A stretch of DNA of 64,000 nt from Harmonia axyridis (GCF_914767665.1 NC_059502.1:31824812-31888811); one strand, 5' to 3'; counted from the first letter of the stretch, positions 49,901-62,488 are shown. Notes: generated by a model not told the origin, from the sequence alone. Translations and numbers: made by a program.

Positions 49901-51731
49901 GTATGTTTCATTCCTTCAATAAATCATCTATTATTAGATAGATAGAAATTTTAGAGATAGAGATTTTTCATCAAAAATGATTTTTAATTTGAAATAAATC
50001 AGTGGCTTACGGCTTACAAAAAATTGGGAGCACAGAGTGAGAAACTTTAACACCCCTTATCTCGGAAAACGAAGCATTGACTACAATAAGTTATATAGTT
50101 AACTATCATTATTTTTCTTGCAGAATCACACCATGAAGTTTGTCGCACTTATTCACCAACACTCTGTATAATAAACTTTCACATTTCCATAGTTTCTGTT
50201 TTGGAAATATATAAAATCTCGAAATTCATCTCAAGGATACTTTGTTTCGTCTTATTGAAATTTGAAAAAAAAAATTGAATTCAGAAAAAAACTTACGCGA
50301 TTACGTAACTCCATATTTCAACTGAAGATTCCTGAGGTAAAAAAAAACTCTTTTTTCCTTTACAATTTTTCCCGATTTGATTTTTCTTCTCACTCAGTAT
50401 AGCGGACTTCCTGGAGTTGACCGGATTTCGAAAGAGATTCATCACATCAATAATGAACTATAGGTATTCGGAAAATCATTTCCTTCGACTCTATTCCATT
50501 TGCGAGTTATAACTAAAAATAACATTTTTCATGGATTTTTAACAGCCTGTATCTTTCCAACCGAGCCGAGAATCGGAAAAATGGTACAGGAAAAAAGTGT
50601 CCCCTTTGACCTCAGGAGTCTTCGGTTGAAATATATGTATAAGTCTAGTCACACCTTGTATATCCGTGAATAAAGAAACAAATCAGTAGTGACACCTATT
50701 AATCCTTGCTTGAGCTTAAATCCAATAGTAAATTTTGAAGGCTGAAAATCTAGAAAATAAATTGAAACAAATTCTCGAAAGCTCCATCTGTATAATTGTT
50801 GTCTTGAAATTGATGAGCCCAACAGCCCAAATAACTCTATCTATCTTACTATACCTGTATTCTTACAATGATATCACAATATTTTTCAGCGCAAAACTTA
50901 TTTTCTTGAAGAAATAAAATTTGATAATTTTATTTGGAATTAGGAATAATAACACCATTTTCAAACCTTAAAACATGACTTTTTCCAGATATATTTCGGT
51001 ATCGACTGCCAGGTTCATCAGCCATTAAATATTTAATATAAAATTTTAATTTTTTATATTATGAGCGAATGAGGCAGATAATAAACTATTGCAGCAGATT
51101 GGAAATATTTATATTATGTACTTATAACACATTTAAAAGTTAGCACAATTACAACTATGGAATATTTTTAAAATGGCACAAAAATCCCAACATTGTTCGT
51201 TGCCTATGAGTGGCTAGAAAAAATTAGTATTTCTGCCGGAACTTCCATAGGTACCTGAATTTCGAAGGCTTGAAATTTTATGAATATTTGATTTGAAACA
51301 AATAATGCTGGTTTCAATATTTGCCAGATAATTTACTTTGAAAACTATTAATAACAGTTGAATATTCTGTCATGTTTGAAACTTGAAGAGTTTTTCTTTA
51401 TTAAATTCTATTGGTGATGTGATGAGTAAAAAAAAGGTCTGATGCTTCTGAATTCATCATACAAATATGATAAGAATTCAGTTCAGCTACCTTATTTATT
51501 CATCGATAAGAAATTATCCAGAAGTTTAATTGAATAATTTAAATTTATAGTACCTAAGCAAATGAGAATTTATAACCGAATTCAAGGTAACGAAAGGTTA
51601 ACAACTCTACTGTAGAAGCAAAGAACAAATGAACCGTTCTTTTGTATTTCCTCATACTTGTCCTTTGATGAAGTTATCAAGTGTTTTGGTAGATACTATC
51701 TGGTTATGCCATGTAAAATGCATTCTTCAAT
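46960..51731. other. Long AT-rich stretch without a recognised gene
   Basis: Open frames are all short and lack conserved motifs. 48880-49020 and 49040-49380 each carry internal near-duplicates (AACGAACCAATATTTTTGA; GTGACGTTTTGAAGCATCGG against GTGACGTTTTAAACCACCGA), which indicates worn repeats. On the minus strand at 51021-50994 a CTGATGA...GAAA motif occurs. It is presumably intergenic DNA, or the intron of the gene starting at 46881. Confidence 0.4.
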
Positions 51732-52288
51732 AATAAATATACAGGGCGAGTCAAAAATGTGTACCGAGCTTTCTGAGGCTTATAGTACATTGAAAAATGA
51801 GTATAATCTGATGAATTAACTTATGGCCCAAAATGCATATTGAGGGAGATATCTCCTTCCAAAGTTTATTAAATTGAAAAACTTTCTCCTACTAAAAACA
51901 ATTTATAACATTCATTTCCATCCAAACCTTGTTGGGGCAGACTTATTGTTATTTGTTATTGTTTATCAAAGGCACAAGAAGGTTATATATGATCGACAAA
52001 ATTAAGAACAGAATTGATCATGGCCTGCTAAAATATCGGTATCGATAAATCTCGCAATGAATGAATCTGCTGACATCGTGTGTCTACAAAAATTTAAATA
52101 TCTCGAAAACAGTTCAATTTTTGGTATTTGGAGAAGAGAACCATTTTCATGTAATTTTCTTCGCTCCATCGAATGCTTCGATTTTTTTACCAAAACCAAT
52201 ACAACGAAAGAAGTTTTCCCAAAAAAAACATGACTCACCCTCTGAAAACACCTTTTATAACAATATTAGTGATGTAGTGTAAAATGTA

Positions 52289-53574
52289 TCAGGTGTGTGA
52301 ATAAGTCTTTCCCGTTTTTTGTAAGAGATGGCGCCACCAATACTGTGCGAGTATTTAATGGTTACATATGTCATAATCAAAGCTTATTCATCTGTCAACA
52401 ATTCCACACTAACACATTAGTTGAAATTTTTTCGCATCATAAATTTTTGAAATCGTGAAAATGTCGAAATTTGAGCCGAGTCGACGTCATTTGCGGGAAG
52501 TTTCACTTTATTGGTTCAATTTGAAGAAATCTGCTGCCGAGGCGCATCGGTTGCTTCAGGAAGCTTATGGAGAAGGTTGTGTCGATGATTCAAGTGTTCG
52601 TGGATGGTTTCGACGCTTCAAAAGTGGCGATTTCGACGTGGAAGACAAGGAGCGTTCCGGGCGGCCGCAAATCTTTGAAGATCAAGAATTGGCGACTTTG
52701 CTTGATGAAGATTCGTGTCAAACGCAAGAAGAACTTGCTGAAGCATTGAGAGTTGACCGAACAACCATTTCCAAGCGTTTGAAAGCCATGGGAATGATCC
52801 AAAAGCAAGGAAATTGGGTGCCGTACGAACTGAAGCTGAGAGACGTCGAACGGCGTTTTTTCACTTGCGAACAGCTGCTTCAGCGACATAAAAGAAAGGG
52901 TTTTCTGCATCGTATCGTGACTGGCGATGAAAAGTGGATCCGTTACGATAATCAGAAGCGAAGAAAATCATGGGGACTACCCGGCCATGCATCATCATCG
53001 ACGGCCAAGCCAAATATTCATGGCGCCAAGCTCATGCTCTGTATATGGTGGGACCAGCTAGGTGTGGTTCACTATGAGCTTCTGAAACCGAATGAAAGGA
53101 TCACAGGCGAGGTCTATCGACGACAATTGATGGGTTTGAGCCGCGCACTGCGAGAAAAACGGCCACAATACTCCGACAGGCACGACAAAGTTATTTTGCA
53201 ACATGACAATGCTCGCCCACATGTTGCACAGCCGGTGAAAACATACTTAGAAACGCTCAAATGGGAAGTCCTACCCCACCCGCCGTATAGTCCCGACATT
53301 GCTCCGTCTGATTACCATCTCTTCAGATCGATGACGCATGGCCTGGCTGACCAGCACTTCCATTCCTTCGAGGAAGCCAAAAAATGGGTGGATGACTGGA
53401 TAGAGGCCAAACCGGTCGAATTTTTTCGCAACGGGATTCGTATGTTGCCAGAAAGATGGGGAAAAGTTGTAGCTAGCGATGGCCAATACTTTCAATAATT
53501 CATTTGTAACCATTTTTTCACAATAAAGGCTCAAAATTTGAAAAAAAACGGGAAAGACTTATTCACACACCTTA
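52289..53574 (+). mobile_element. Full-length mariner element, copy 1
   Basis: Terminal inverted repeats of about 28 bp (AGGTGTGTGAATAAGTCTTT then CCCGTTTTTT, and its inverse) bound a 1286-bp element with TA on each side (52287-52288 and 53575-53576). The length equals that of the well-known Mos1. The 5' UTR is about 170 bp and the 3' UTR about 75 bp, with an AATAAA at 53522. A near-identical copy lies inverted at 59959-61246. Confidence 0.92.
52455..53498 (+). CDS. Mariner transposase, intact (DD34D)
   Basis: 347 codons without interruption. The natural start is probably the second Met (52461), giving 345 aa, the Mos1 length. Two N-terminal helix-turn-helix domains cover about residues 5-115, joined by a linker with the AT-hook-like SGRPQ at 68-72. 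WVPYEL (121-126) precedes the catalytic core. Catalytic acids are D158 (VTGDEKW), D251 (LQHDNARPH) and D286 (YSPDIAPSDYHLF); the D251-D286 spacing is the DD34D signature and all spacings equal those of Mos1. The C-terminus RWGKVVASDGQYF is typical. It cuts and pastes its own element at TA sites. Nothing in the sequence suggests it is inactive. Confidence 0.95.
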   Translation: MKMSKFEPSRRHLREVSLYWFNLKKSAAEAHRLLQEAYGEGCVDDSSVRGWFRRFKSGDFDVEDKERSGRPQIFEDQELATLLDEDSCQTQEELAEALRVDRTTISKRLKAMGMIQKQGNWVPYELKLRDVERRFFTCEQLLQRHKRKGFLHRIVTGDEKWIRYDNQKRRKSWGLPGHASSSTAKPNIHGAKLMLCIWWDQLGVVHYELLKPNERITGEVYRRQLMGLSRALREKRPQYSDRHDKVILQHDNARPHVAQPVKTYLETLKWEVLPHPPYSPDIAPSDYHLFRSMTHGLADQHFHSFEEAKKWVDDWIEAKPVEFFRNGIRMLPERWGKVVASDGQYFQ

Positions 53575-54752
53575 TATTTTAACTATTTATTGAACAGATT
53601 AATGTATTTTAACATACATTTATGTACTCAATTCCAATCTGGTGGAATTGATCGTTCAAGAAATTATTTTAATTTTATCAACTTTGGAAGGATATATCAT
53701 CATTAATATGCATTTTGGGCCATAAGTTCATTCATCAAACAATACGTATTTTTCAATTTACTCTCACCACCAGAATGCTTGATACACATTTTTGACTCAC
53801 CCTGTATATATTTTTTAGTGGGTTTTTTAATGCACTTTGCAACCTACTGTATAAAGTATAAATTGATGTCCTCTTAGGTATTATTTAATATGAAGTAAAA
53901 TGGAATGGCTTTTCAGACATAATATCTTCACTTAAATGAGATGGAGTTGATTTTAGTCGTTTGATACAAAATTATGTATTGCTCTTTATTTACAATTATT
54001 ATTTGGTCAAGTGATAAGTGTTAGTTTGCGATTAGATATTTTAAATTTGTTCAATCTGTTATTATAGTGCCGATGATTTGGTGACTAATGTTGCATTATG
54101 CAATAGGATGAATCAATTGTGAAGAAAATTGCGAAAATACTTTACACCCAGACACATTTAATTTGACAGATGAGATTGATTTTAACTTTTACTTGGATTT
54201 TTTAAAAGCCTTATTATTTATTAATTTCAATGTTAATGGTGATGACATTTTAGGGAGCTAGAAGGTATACTGCCGGTAGTTGACATTAAACCTGATGTAG
54301 GTACTTCTTCTACGTCTATCTAAAAAGTAAATTTCATTCATTACAAAGGAATGAGTTAGCTTTCAGAAAACTGAATATTAAATTATTTTTCAGTGCAAAC
54401 TAATTTTATTTGAGTACTTGGAGAAACTTTTAGAAGTCGATGGTCTTACACATATTTATGAAACTATAGCTATATACCAAACTGAAATTTTTTAACGGCC
54501 ATAATATGAAATTATCCGATATTTTTCCAAAAAACTGTCAGATATTTCTTAAGTTGTCAAACTGTTATTATTATGGACATATACAATTCAATAGCAACCA
54601 ACCATTCCAACAATTGCGATTTCTATAAAATTTCCTTTTGATTTATCACTATACAGGCAAAATAAAAAGATTGTGGGAATTTTAATAATTAGCAAATACA
54701 ATATTTACATATATCATTATGAACAATCGAAGAAAAAAAATATGTTCAACTC

Positions 54753-54850
54753 GGCAGCAAAGTAGATTGACTTCCTTGGCTGAATTCCTAGCATTTCTAC
54801 GCTCGGCTGTGAACTAACAGACGCGATAGTCAATCTAATTCTTTGCTGCC
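54753..54850. repeat. About 98-bp hairpin
   Basis: GGCAGCAAAGTAGATTGACT at the left and AGTCAATCTAATTCTTTGCT plus GCC at the right form a near-perfect inverted repeat with a loop of about 50 bp. Probable MITE. Confidence 0.7.
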
Positions 54851-55212
54851 TAGTAAAACGAATAACTATTTTCAAAATTAATGTTGAAATCATTGGACAC
54901 GTGGTGCTCATAACGATCCTAAGCACAAATCTCTGACAAATTCAAATATTAATGAAAAAAATTCATTCATATCATTGACTATAAGTATTTGGAATAAGCC
55001 CGATATTAAAGTTCGAATAAGTCCTTAATGAATAGTAGATTTCTCAATTATTATCAAAAAGTCAGTGCGTTCTTCTAGAATATACCTTCAAAATCTCATT
55101 CAAATAAACTCATTCATTTCGGAGTTATTAGGTTTTTCCAAGACCCTCCTATTTATGAAGAATCGAAATATCTCAAAAACGGTAAGATTTAAGTATATGA
55201 ATAGCTATTTAT

Positions 55213-55335
55213 AATACAAGTGCAGAAGGCATTGATATTCTTCCACGAGTTCAAAATTCAAAAACGACCCACGAAGTGGCGAGTTTTGGAATGAACGAGT
55301 GGTAGAATGAGCCTTCTGTACGAGTATTTTACATT
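55213..55335. repeat. About 120-bp fold-back repeat
   Basis: ACAAGTGCAGAAGGC and TTCTTCCACGAGTTC at the left mirror GAACGAGTGGTAGAA and GCCTTCTGTACGAGT at the right around a centre CGACCCACGAAGTGGCGAG. Its ends (ACAAGTGC / GTACGAGT) resemble the palindrome at 62489-62702. Confidence 0.7.
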
Positions 55336-58300
55336 ATTTTCTCTAATTCATTGCATTTTTATTGAAATCAATGAATTATTTCCATAAATATCATTTAGTG
55401 ATTTTCGCATTGAAAAATGTTGGTTGGCAGAATTGATTTCTTTAAGGCAAATTGATGAATTGACAGATAAAGCCGTGGCGGAAAGTTCGGAGTACCAACA
55501 TATAATAATAAAATATAACCATGAAAACTGTGCGTTTCTGATATATTCTCGCACGATTTTGTTCTACAAGATGTGGAAGAATGAACGGAATAACCACAGA
55601 ATTAGAGAAAATTCATTTATTCCATGCAATCTAAAACTTCAATAGAAATCAGTATGTTATATAAGAAAAAATATGTTTAATCATTAACACTTTTTAGATA
55701 CACCCTGTGTATTTCCAAGCAATTTGAGAATGTAGCGGAGCCTAATCAACATTTAAGATCATTTATAACTGTAGTTAGAAGGGCGCTATTGGAAAGCACA
55801 TTTAGCGATATAATTTTAAATCTCTAGATATAACATAGTTATGTCCTGTAATGAAAAACTATCAGCAATGTAGGTCACAGAAGAGTTCAAAGTCATGATT
55901 CATGTGGAATGCTAATAAACTACATAAATGAACTATAGAATATTCTAAATGCTGGACACGTTTTTCACTTGCCAGACTCGGAATTATTTTGTAAAGATAT
56001 CGATCTACACAACATATTAAAGGTGAGGTAATCCTTCACCAATGGGGATTTTTTCATGGTTGTGATTTCCAATGTTATAAGTTTATGGTAATTCGGGAAT
56101 TCTGATTGCCTTGGAGGTAGAGACGTTACTTTAATGACATACTTGCGTCTCGGAGACGAAGGCAAGTAGGACGAATGAGTATTGATAATTCATGAGGTCT
56201 ATTCATGTTTTTTCCTTGTTTATTCAGAAATCTCCAAACTACGTCTTAATTTTTTTTGAGATTCTCATGGCTGGTTTTTTGTGAATTTGGAATTAGAAAA
56301 AATTGTTCCTTAACTACTAGAATTCTTCAGTCCCTTGCAAGAAGTCAATTTATGAAACTTGGTTAAATAAGGTTTTCATCCAGGTCTCGTCATAATTCAA
56401 AATATCATCAGTGGATAGCATTTAACTCAATCAAATATTTAATTTCACTCATTATTTTCGGTTATGCCTAGTTTGAATTAGAATATTCTAAAACAAGTTT
56501 CAGAATGGGCTTCTATTTCAACACGAATACGCATGAGTGTTGGAATTGTCTTGTGCAACGAGTATTAGACGATATTTACTCTATTTCAGTCAAGTTTTGT
56601 GAAAGATTGTCGAAATTCAATGCAAAATTGATATAATATAAATAAATATTTCGATCTTTAAGTTGATGACAATTGTAAATGATCAAAAAGGAAGAAAGTT
56701 ACTCATATCAACTTAGTAGCTGACGATACTGGCTGAATCCCGCTTCAGAGTAGAGAGACTTCTTGAATACTGTGCCATTCAAGAATGGTGTTAATATATG
56801 TTTTACTTTTATTTCTCCAATTGAAATAGCGAAATAATTAACGAATAATAGATTGAAACATAGTATGAGCAAAAGAGCTGAGCAGTTTTCTGTGTACTCA
56901 TGTAACTTATTAATGAAGACTATCAATACCACTAAAAATTTAAAAAAAACCGCAGCAATCCACAAAGAAACCCCGTTTTAGCTGCAAAGTAGGGAAAAAC
57001 TGTGCAAATATGCTCCTGGTTCAAAAGTTATGATAATATTATTACATTTGTATATTTTATTGCTATGTCTATTTTGAACACCTTGTAACTTGGCGTGGAC
57101 CATAGATTTCTTCTTTTATTATTGAGGGCGTAAAGGTATAAAAAAACAAAATACCTACCAACATTTCAAATTACCCGGTAACCATTTTTCATACATCCAG
57201 GTGCCTGGTCGTATCATGTGAACTTCTCATCAATATATCAAACGAAAAAATTGACATAATATTATCCTAAAAATATCATATACATATAAGGTTCTGCGAT
57301 CCTTTTGTTTGCTTGAATGAGTCAAAAGCTCCTGACTCAAGTTAGTGCATTTCTTAAATTTTTTTATATGTTTTTATATGATGTGTACGCATTCGCCATT
57401 TTGTTGTATAAGCATTGACGAGTCTTTCTCGAGCCAAATCTCTGGGAATTGAATTGTTTCATCTCGAGATCATCGGTGGAAAATTAAGTGATCTCTGCCA
57501 GATATACCTTCCCACTCCATCGTGGAGAGGTGACTCTGCTGTAATGCCGAAGCTATTATAAACCTGCAGGGGCCGCATAACCCATAACGCCATCTCTGGG
57601 GCAGACAGAGTTATTAAAAAGCTTTTTTTAACGAATTTCCTTTAAGAAGGTGTATGAATTTTTTAAATTCAATTTTTAGGTTTAAAATAATCCAGAGATT
57701 GAAATATGAAACTTCCATTTGGTTCTTCTCGCTAATATATGAAACCTTATTACGTATAACTACATATTGGTTGATGAATAAGTGAATAAACTATTGTTTA
57801 TCTACCTGAACAACTGCTTCTGCTATCCAGCGAAAATATAATTAAGATCAAAATAGTTTAATGATTGATTCTAATCACTATCAAACAATTCAATTTAATT
57901 TATATTTCTCATGCGAGACAGTTAAGTATTGAAGTTTCAAGCGCAAAAAATCATTATTTAATTATAATATTGTGAATAATTCGAAAATTAATTCTCTTAG
58001 ATATGTACTGTGCAATAATTAAATTTGAATTCCACGGAAATTTTTCCAATGTTTATGATCAATTATTACTTCGTGTAGTTATACCTACTTAACTTTTATG
58101 TTTATTGGATGAGTTATAGTTGTTATGAAATAATTCTTGGTTCTGCATCTGGTTATGAAATCGGGTATATAAAGCCATTGTTCTTCCATGACATCTGAAA
58201 TACAGCGAAATATTTCTGGAATATCTTGAAGAACTAATTAACATTCGATTATAAATTATGGTTTATTAAATTGAAAAAAAATGATTAATTTGAATCAGGA

Positions 58301-58479
58301 ATATTATACTTTTCGGTTTGGACTAGTTAAAAAATTATTAACTTTTTGAATAGATTTCCTGGTTTTCATTTATTTCATTAGTGTTAAGAATTCTATTCTG
58401 ATTACTTTATTTAGCGTAGTTTGCAACTGATCCTTATTATTGTGTTTCGTTTTGTACCAGGGTAATCCTGCATAAGTAT

Positions 58480-59732
58480 TGCTTGGTATTAGCACTTTTT
58501 TTATTATCTTCTAAGGAAAGTTTACTTTTAGGGTTGAGCAGCGGATACAATCTCCCGTGCAATTGTCTTCTTGACTTTTTTTCTATTTTCTTCCATCTGT
58601 TTGTTAAAGTTTATTCTTTCATCTAGTATAACTCCGAGATGTTTTGGTTCCTTTTTCTATTCTATCTGCTATTTTTATTTTGACATACCTGCTTTCTCTT
58701 TCTTTGCTCTTGTTCCTCCGAAGTAGACAGCAACTATTTTCGATGTATTCGCTTTGAATCTCCATTTCTTGAAGTATTCCATCAATTTATTTAGTTCCAT
58801 CTGTAACTGCCTAGTAATTGTTTTCCGCATTCTACTGTGATAGTATATGGCAGTGTCATCTGCAAACTGGGCTATCTTGCATCTATTCATTTTTGGTATA
58901 TCTGCCATGTATAAGTCGAACAGCAGCGGTCCTATCACTGATTCTTGGGGAACTCCGGCAATTACTCTGATCGTCGTCCTCATACTATCGATATTCACTC
59001 TGAATTTTCTATTTGCCAGGTACGATTGTATTAATCTCGTAAGTTTGATTGGAAATTGCATCAACTTCAGTTCATTTTGTATACCTATCAGACCTTGATG
59101 CCACATTTTATCAAATGCCTTTTCTATATCCAAGAATATTGCACCAGTATCGGAAGAGAGGTTCATTTGCTCTTTAATATTTTCCGTTAGTCGTATTAGT
59201 TGATAGATCGTTGAACGCTCTTTGCGAAACCCAAACTGGTGATCTGGAATTATTTTTTTTCTTCTACGAAATCTGTTAGTCTTCTGTGAATTACTTTCTT
59301 AACCCTTTACTAATTGCCGATAATAGGCTTATGGGTCGATAATTCGTTGGGTTTTTTGTCTTTTCTTTTCTTCCAAATTAAGATTGTATCCGCCGTTTTC
59401 CATTTGTTTGGATAATATCCTGTTTTTAGTATGAATCTAGCTATTAAGTTTTTTATTGCTTGACTGTGAATACCGCCTATTCCGGGTGCTTTTCTATTCT
59501 TCAATGCTCTGATAATTTCTTCAATTTCTTCTTTAGTCACTTCCTTTGGATCTTCTTCCATTTCACTGTGATTATCGTCTGTTATATTTCAGCGTATATC
59601 AACTGATTGGTTGAATTGGTCGCCGTTGATTTTTGGATTCGGTTTAAGCTTATGTTCCAGTGAATCTGCAAACATTTCTGGCTTTTATTCATTTGTGATA
59701 GCTACTTAATTTTCCTTCTTCAGTGCTAGTAT
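58480..59732 (-). pseudogene. Non-LTR reverse transcriptase, 3' half of a LINE split by a fold-back
   Basis: Minus-strand frames in order: KAEMFADSLEHKLKPNPKIN near 59690; EEIEEIIRALKNRKAPGIGG with IHSQAIKNL and GYYPNKWKTADTILIW (59561-59310); GAIFLDIEKAFDKMWHQGL (motif A), IAGVPQESVIGPLLFDLYMA (motif B) and IAQFADDTAIYYHS (motif C, FADD) in 59166-58675; then PKHLGVILDERINFNKQMEE down to about 58520. This is the Jockey-clade pattern. Stops and shifts near 59290 and 59170 make it inactive. The 5' part continues beyond the fold-back at 63404. Confidence 0.82.
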
Positions 59733-59958
59733 ACTAGTGGAATAAATCAAAGGATCAAAATAAAATTCGAAATTTTAAGCGTTTTTCAAATGGCTGTATT
59801 TTCGATAACAATGGTCGTATCTCAATTTGAAAAAGAACTTTTTGAAGCTTGAAATTTATAGTTTAGAGATCTTATTATGAAAAAATTTTTCAAGCAACGT
59901 GTACCGATCAATCCTAATGAATACAGTATCTAAAATTTCTGCGAAAGTTCAGTTTTTT

Positions 59959-61246
59959 TCAGGTGTGTGAATAAGTCTTTCCCGTTTTTTTTCAAATTTT
60001 GAGCCTTTATTGTGAAAAAATGGTTACAAATGAATTATTGAAAGTATTGGCCATCGCTAGCTACAACTTTTCCCCATCTTTCTGGCAACATACGAATCCC
60101 GTTGCGAAAAAATTCGACCGGTTTGGCCTCTATCCAGTCATCCACCCATTTTTTGGCTTCCTCGTAGGAATGGAAGTGCTGGTCAGCCAGGCCATGCGTC
60201 ATCGATCTGAAGAGATGGTAATCAGACGGAGCAATGTCTGGACTATACGGCGGGTGGGGTAGGACTTCCCATTTGAGCGTTTCTAAGTATGTTTTCGACG
60301 GCTGTGCAACATGTGGGCGAGCATTGTCATGTTGCAAAATAACTTTGTCGTGCCTGTCGGAGTATTGTGGCCGTTTTTCTCGCAGTGCGCGGCTCAAACG
60401 CATCAATTGTCGTCGATAGACCTCGCCTGTGAGCCTTTCATTCGGTTTCAGAAGCTTATAGTAAACCACACCTAGCTGGTCCCACCATATACAGAGCATG
60501 AGCTTGGGCGCCATGATAATTTGGCTTGGCCGTCGATGATGATGCATGGCCGGGTAGTCCCCATGATTTTCTTCGCTTCGGATTATCGTAACGGATCCAC
60601 TTTTCATCGCCAGTCACGATACGATGCAGAAAACCCTTTCTTTTATGTCGCTGAAGCAGCTGTTCGCAAGTGAAAAAACGCCGTTCGACGTCTCTCAGCT
60701 TCAGTTCGTACGGCACCCAATTTCCTTGCTTTTGGATCATTCCCATGGCTTTCAAACGCTTGGAAATGGTTGTTCGGTCAACTCCCAATGCTTCAGCAAG
60801 TTCTTCTTGCGTTTGACACGAATCTTCATCAAGCAAAGTCGCCAATTCTTGATCTTCAAAGATTTGCGGCCGCCCGGAACGCTCCTTGTCTTCCACGTCG
60901 AAATCGCCACTTTTGAAGCGTCGAAACCATCCGCGAACACTTGAATCATCGACACAACCTTCTCCATAAGCTTCCTGAAGCAACCGATGCGCCTCGGCAG
61001 CAGATTTCTTCAAATTGAACCAATAAAGTGAAACTTCCCGCAAATGACGTCGACTCGGCTCAAATTTCGACATTTTCACGATTTCAAAAATTTATGATGC
61101 GAAAAAATTTCAACTAATGTGTTAGTGTGGAATTGTTGACAGATGAATAAGCTTTGATTATGACATATGTAACCATTAAATACTCGCACAGTATTGGTGG
61201 CGCCATCTTTTACAAAAAACGGGAAAGACTTATTCACACACCTTTA
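59959..61246 (-). mobile_element. Mariner element, copy 2 (inverted to copy 1)
   Basis: The same terminal repeats as copy 1 and the same untranslated regions, differing by few bases over 1.29 kb. The uninterrupted other arm of the surrounding fold-back (near 63170) shows the pre-insertion site, CAGTTTTTATTTTTGG, so the target was the TA in it; the left flanking TA now reads TT. Confidence 0.92.
60035..61079 (-). pseudogene. Mariner transposase broken by a one-base insertion
   Basis: The start at 61079 reads as in copy 1 through the first catalytic Asp (VTGDEKW). Within 60506-60509 an extra C (GGCGCCCAAGC in place of GGCGCCAAGC) shifts the frame and ends the product after 207 codons. The remaining 3' part, with the second (QHDNARPHVA) and third (SPDIAPSDYHLF) catalytic acids, stays open in the next frame from 60607 to 60035. 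Other differences from copy 1 are a few substitutions. The protein would lack two of three catalytic residues, so it is non-autonomous. Confidence 0.93.
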
Positions 61247-62488
61247 TATTTTTGGCCCACAGACTTGGAAATTTTTTTTCCAACTCAACCACTATATGAA
61301 TGAGATAACTTGTTCATTCAGCTTCAATATCGTTTTTTCAAAATTTCGATACGAGCATTTCTCTCTGAAATATCGAACTTTGAGTTGAAAAGGACCTGTT
61401 TGTCTTTAACTATCAATAACTCACCAATCAATGATTGCTCAGAAAATTTAGGGGATGTTTCGAAATCTTGAATGAATTCTCTACAAGAAGTAGCTATGGT
61501 ATTTTCGAAAAAAAAATTTTTTTCGTTCTCTACATTAATTTGAAAAGTTGATAAAAAAATGGCTTTTGGAGGCGTTTTGGATAATCAAGCGCTGAATTGA
61601 AAATATCGAAAAAACCATCAATGTTGAGTGTGCGTTTTACAGTTCAATATCACCACAAAAATCTCAGAGACTTTCAATTCAATCTATGGAGCGGTTTTTT
61701 TGTTTCATTCGATCGAATTTTCAAAATATTAAAGGATCACGAATTTCGATTGAAATGTTCATAATCTCCAACAGAATGAAAAAATTGAATTTTCAAGTTT
61801 TTTTTATCTGCATTTTTATCAATAACAGAACAAAACAATAACAGAATACATAAAATAATTTTTTCGAAAATAAAAAAAAGAAATTTTTTTTCCTTTTTCA
61901 ATTTTTTTTTATTGACTCGAAATAAATCAATTCAACATGTCATTATCATTTCTAATGCGATTTCGTAATTTCATTCCAAGATCTTGATGATAGAAACCAA
62001 GTTGAATTCGAAATGAAGTTGATATACCCAAGGGAATTTCGAAATCGATCTACTCGCTTTTCAGAAATTGCATATCTCAACTTTTCATCTATAGAACTTT
62101 TACAACGGTAAAAAAAGGCAGTTTATTCTCAAAACGAATTTGCAAAATTTGATATATTTTTTTTTATTTCCTAACATGGTTAGAATGTGTGGTTCTTTAA
62201 TTTGTTGAAATTCGAGCGAATGAAACAAAAAAACCGCTCCATGGATTGAATTAAAATTCTCTAGGATTTTTGTGGTGATATTAAACTGTAAAACGCACAC
62301 TCAACATTGATGGTTTTTTGATATTTTCAATTCAGCGCTTGATTATCCAAAAAGCCTCCAAAAGCCCTTTTTTATCAACTTTTCAAATCAATGTGGAGAA
62401 CGAAGAAAATTTTTTTCCGAAAATACCATAGCTACTTCTTGTAGAGAATTCATTCAAGATTTCAAAACATCGCCTAAATTTTCGTAAG

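Larger units (their letters stand above)
51732..53816. mobile_element. TIR element (about 160-bp ends) that was hit by a mariner
   Basis: The left arm, from TACAGGGCGAGTCAAAAATG at 51738 through TTATGGCCCAAAATGCATAT near 51824, is mirrored by ATATGCATTTTGGGCCATAA near 53706 and CATTTTTGACTCACCCTGTA ending at 53816. After removing the 1286-bp mariner at 52289-53574 the host element would be about 0.8 kb. It has no transposase of its own. It is another member of the CACCCTGTA-ended group of the window. Confidence 0.75.
53817..58479. other. AT-rich stretch with small inverted repeats, no gene recognised
   Basis: Two short MITE-like palindromes lie here and are listed separately. 57420-57610 is GC-richer, with CTGCAGGGGCCGCATAACCC, and shares a short CCCCTGCAGG-type core with 8150-8180; it may be a repeat remnant. 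Other frames have no conserved motif. No splice-consistent coding exon was found. Confidence 0.4.

Noticed and set aside
52002..52238. 78-codon minus-strand frame between the outer TIR and the mariner
   Set aside because: No transposase motif could be identified; probably a chance frame in the non-coding host element.
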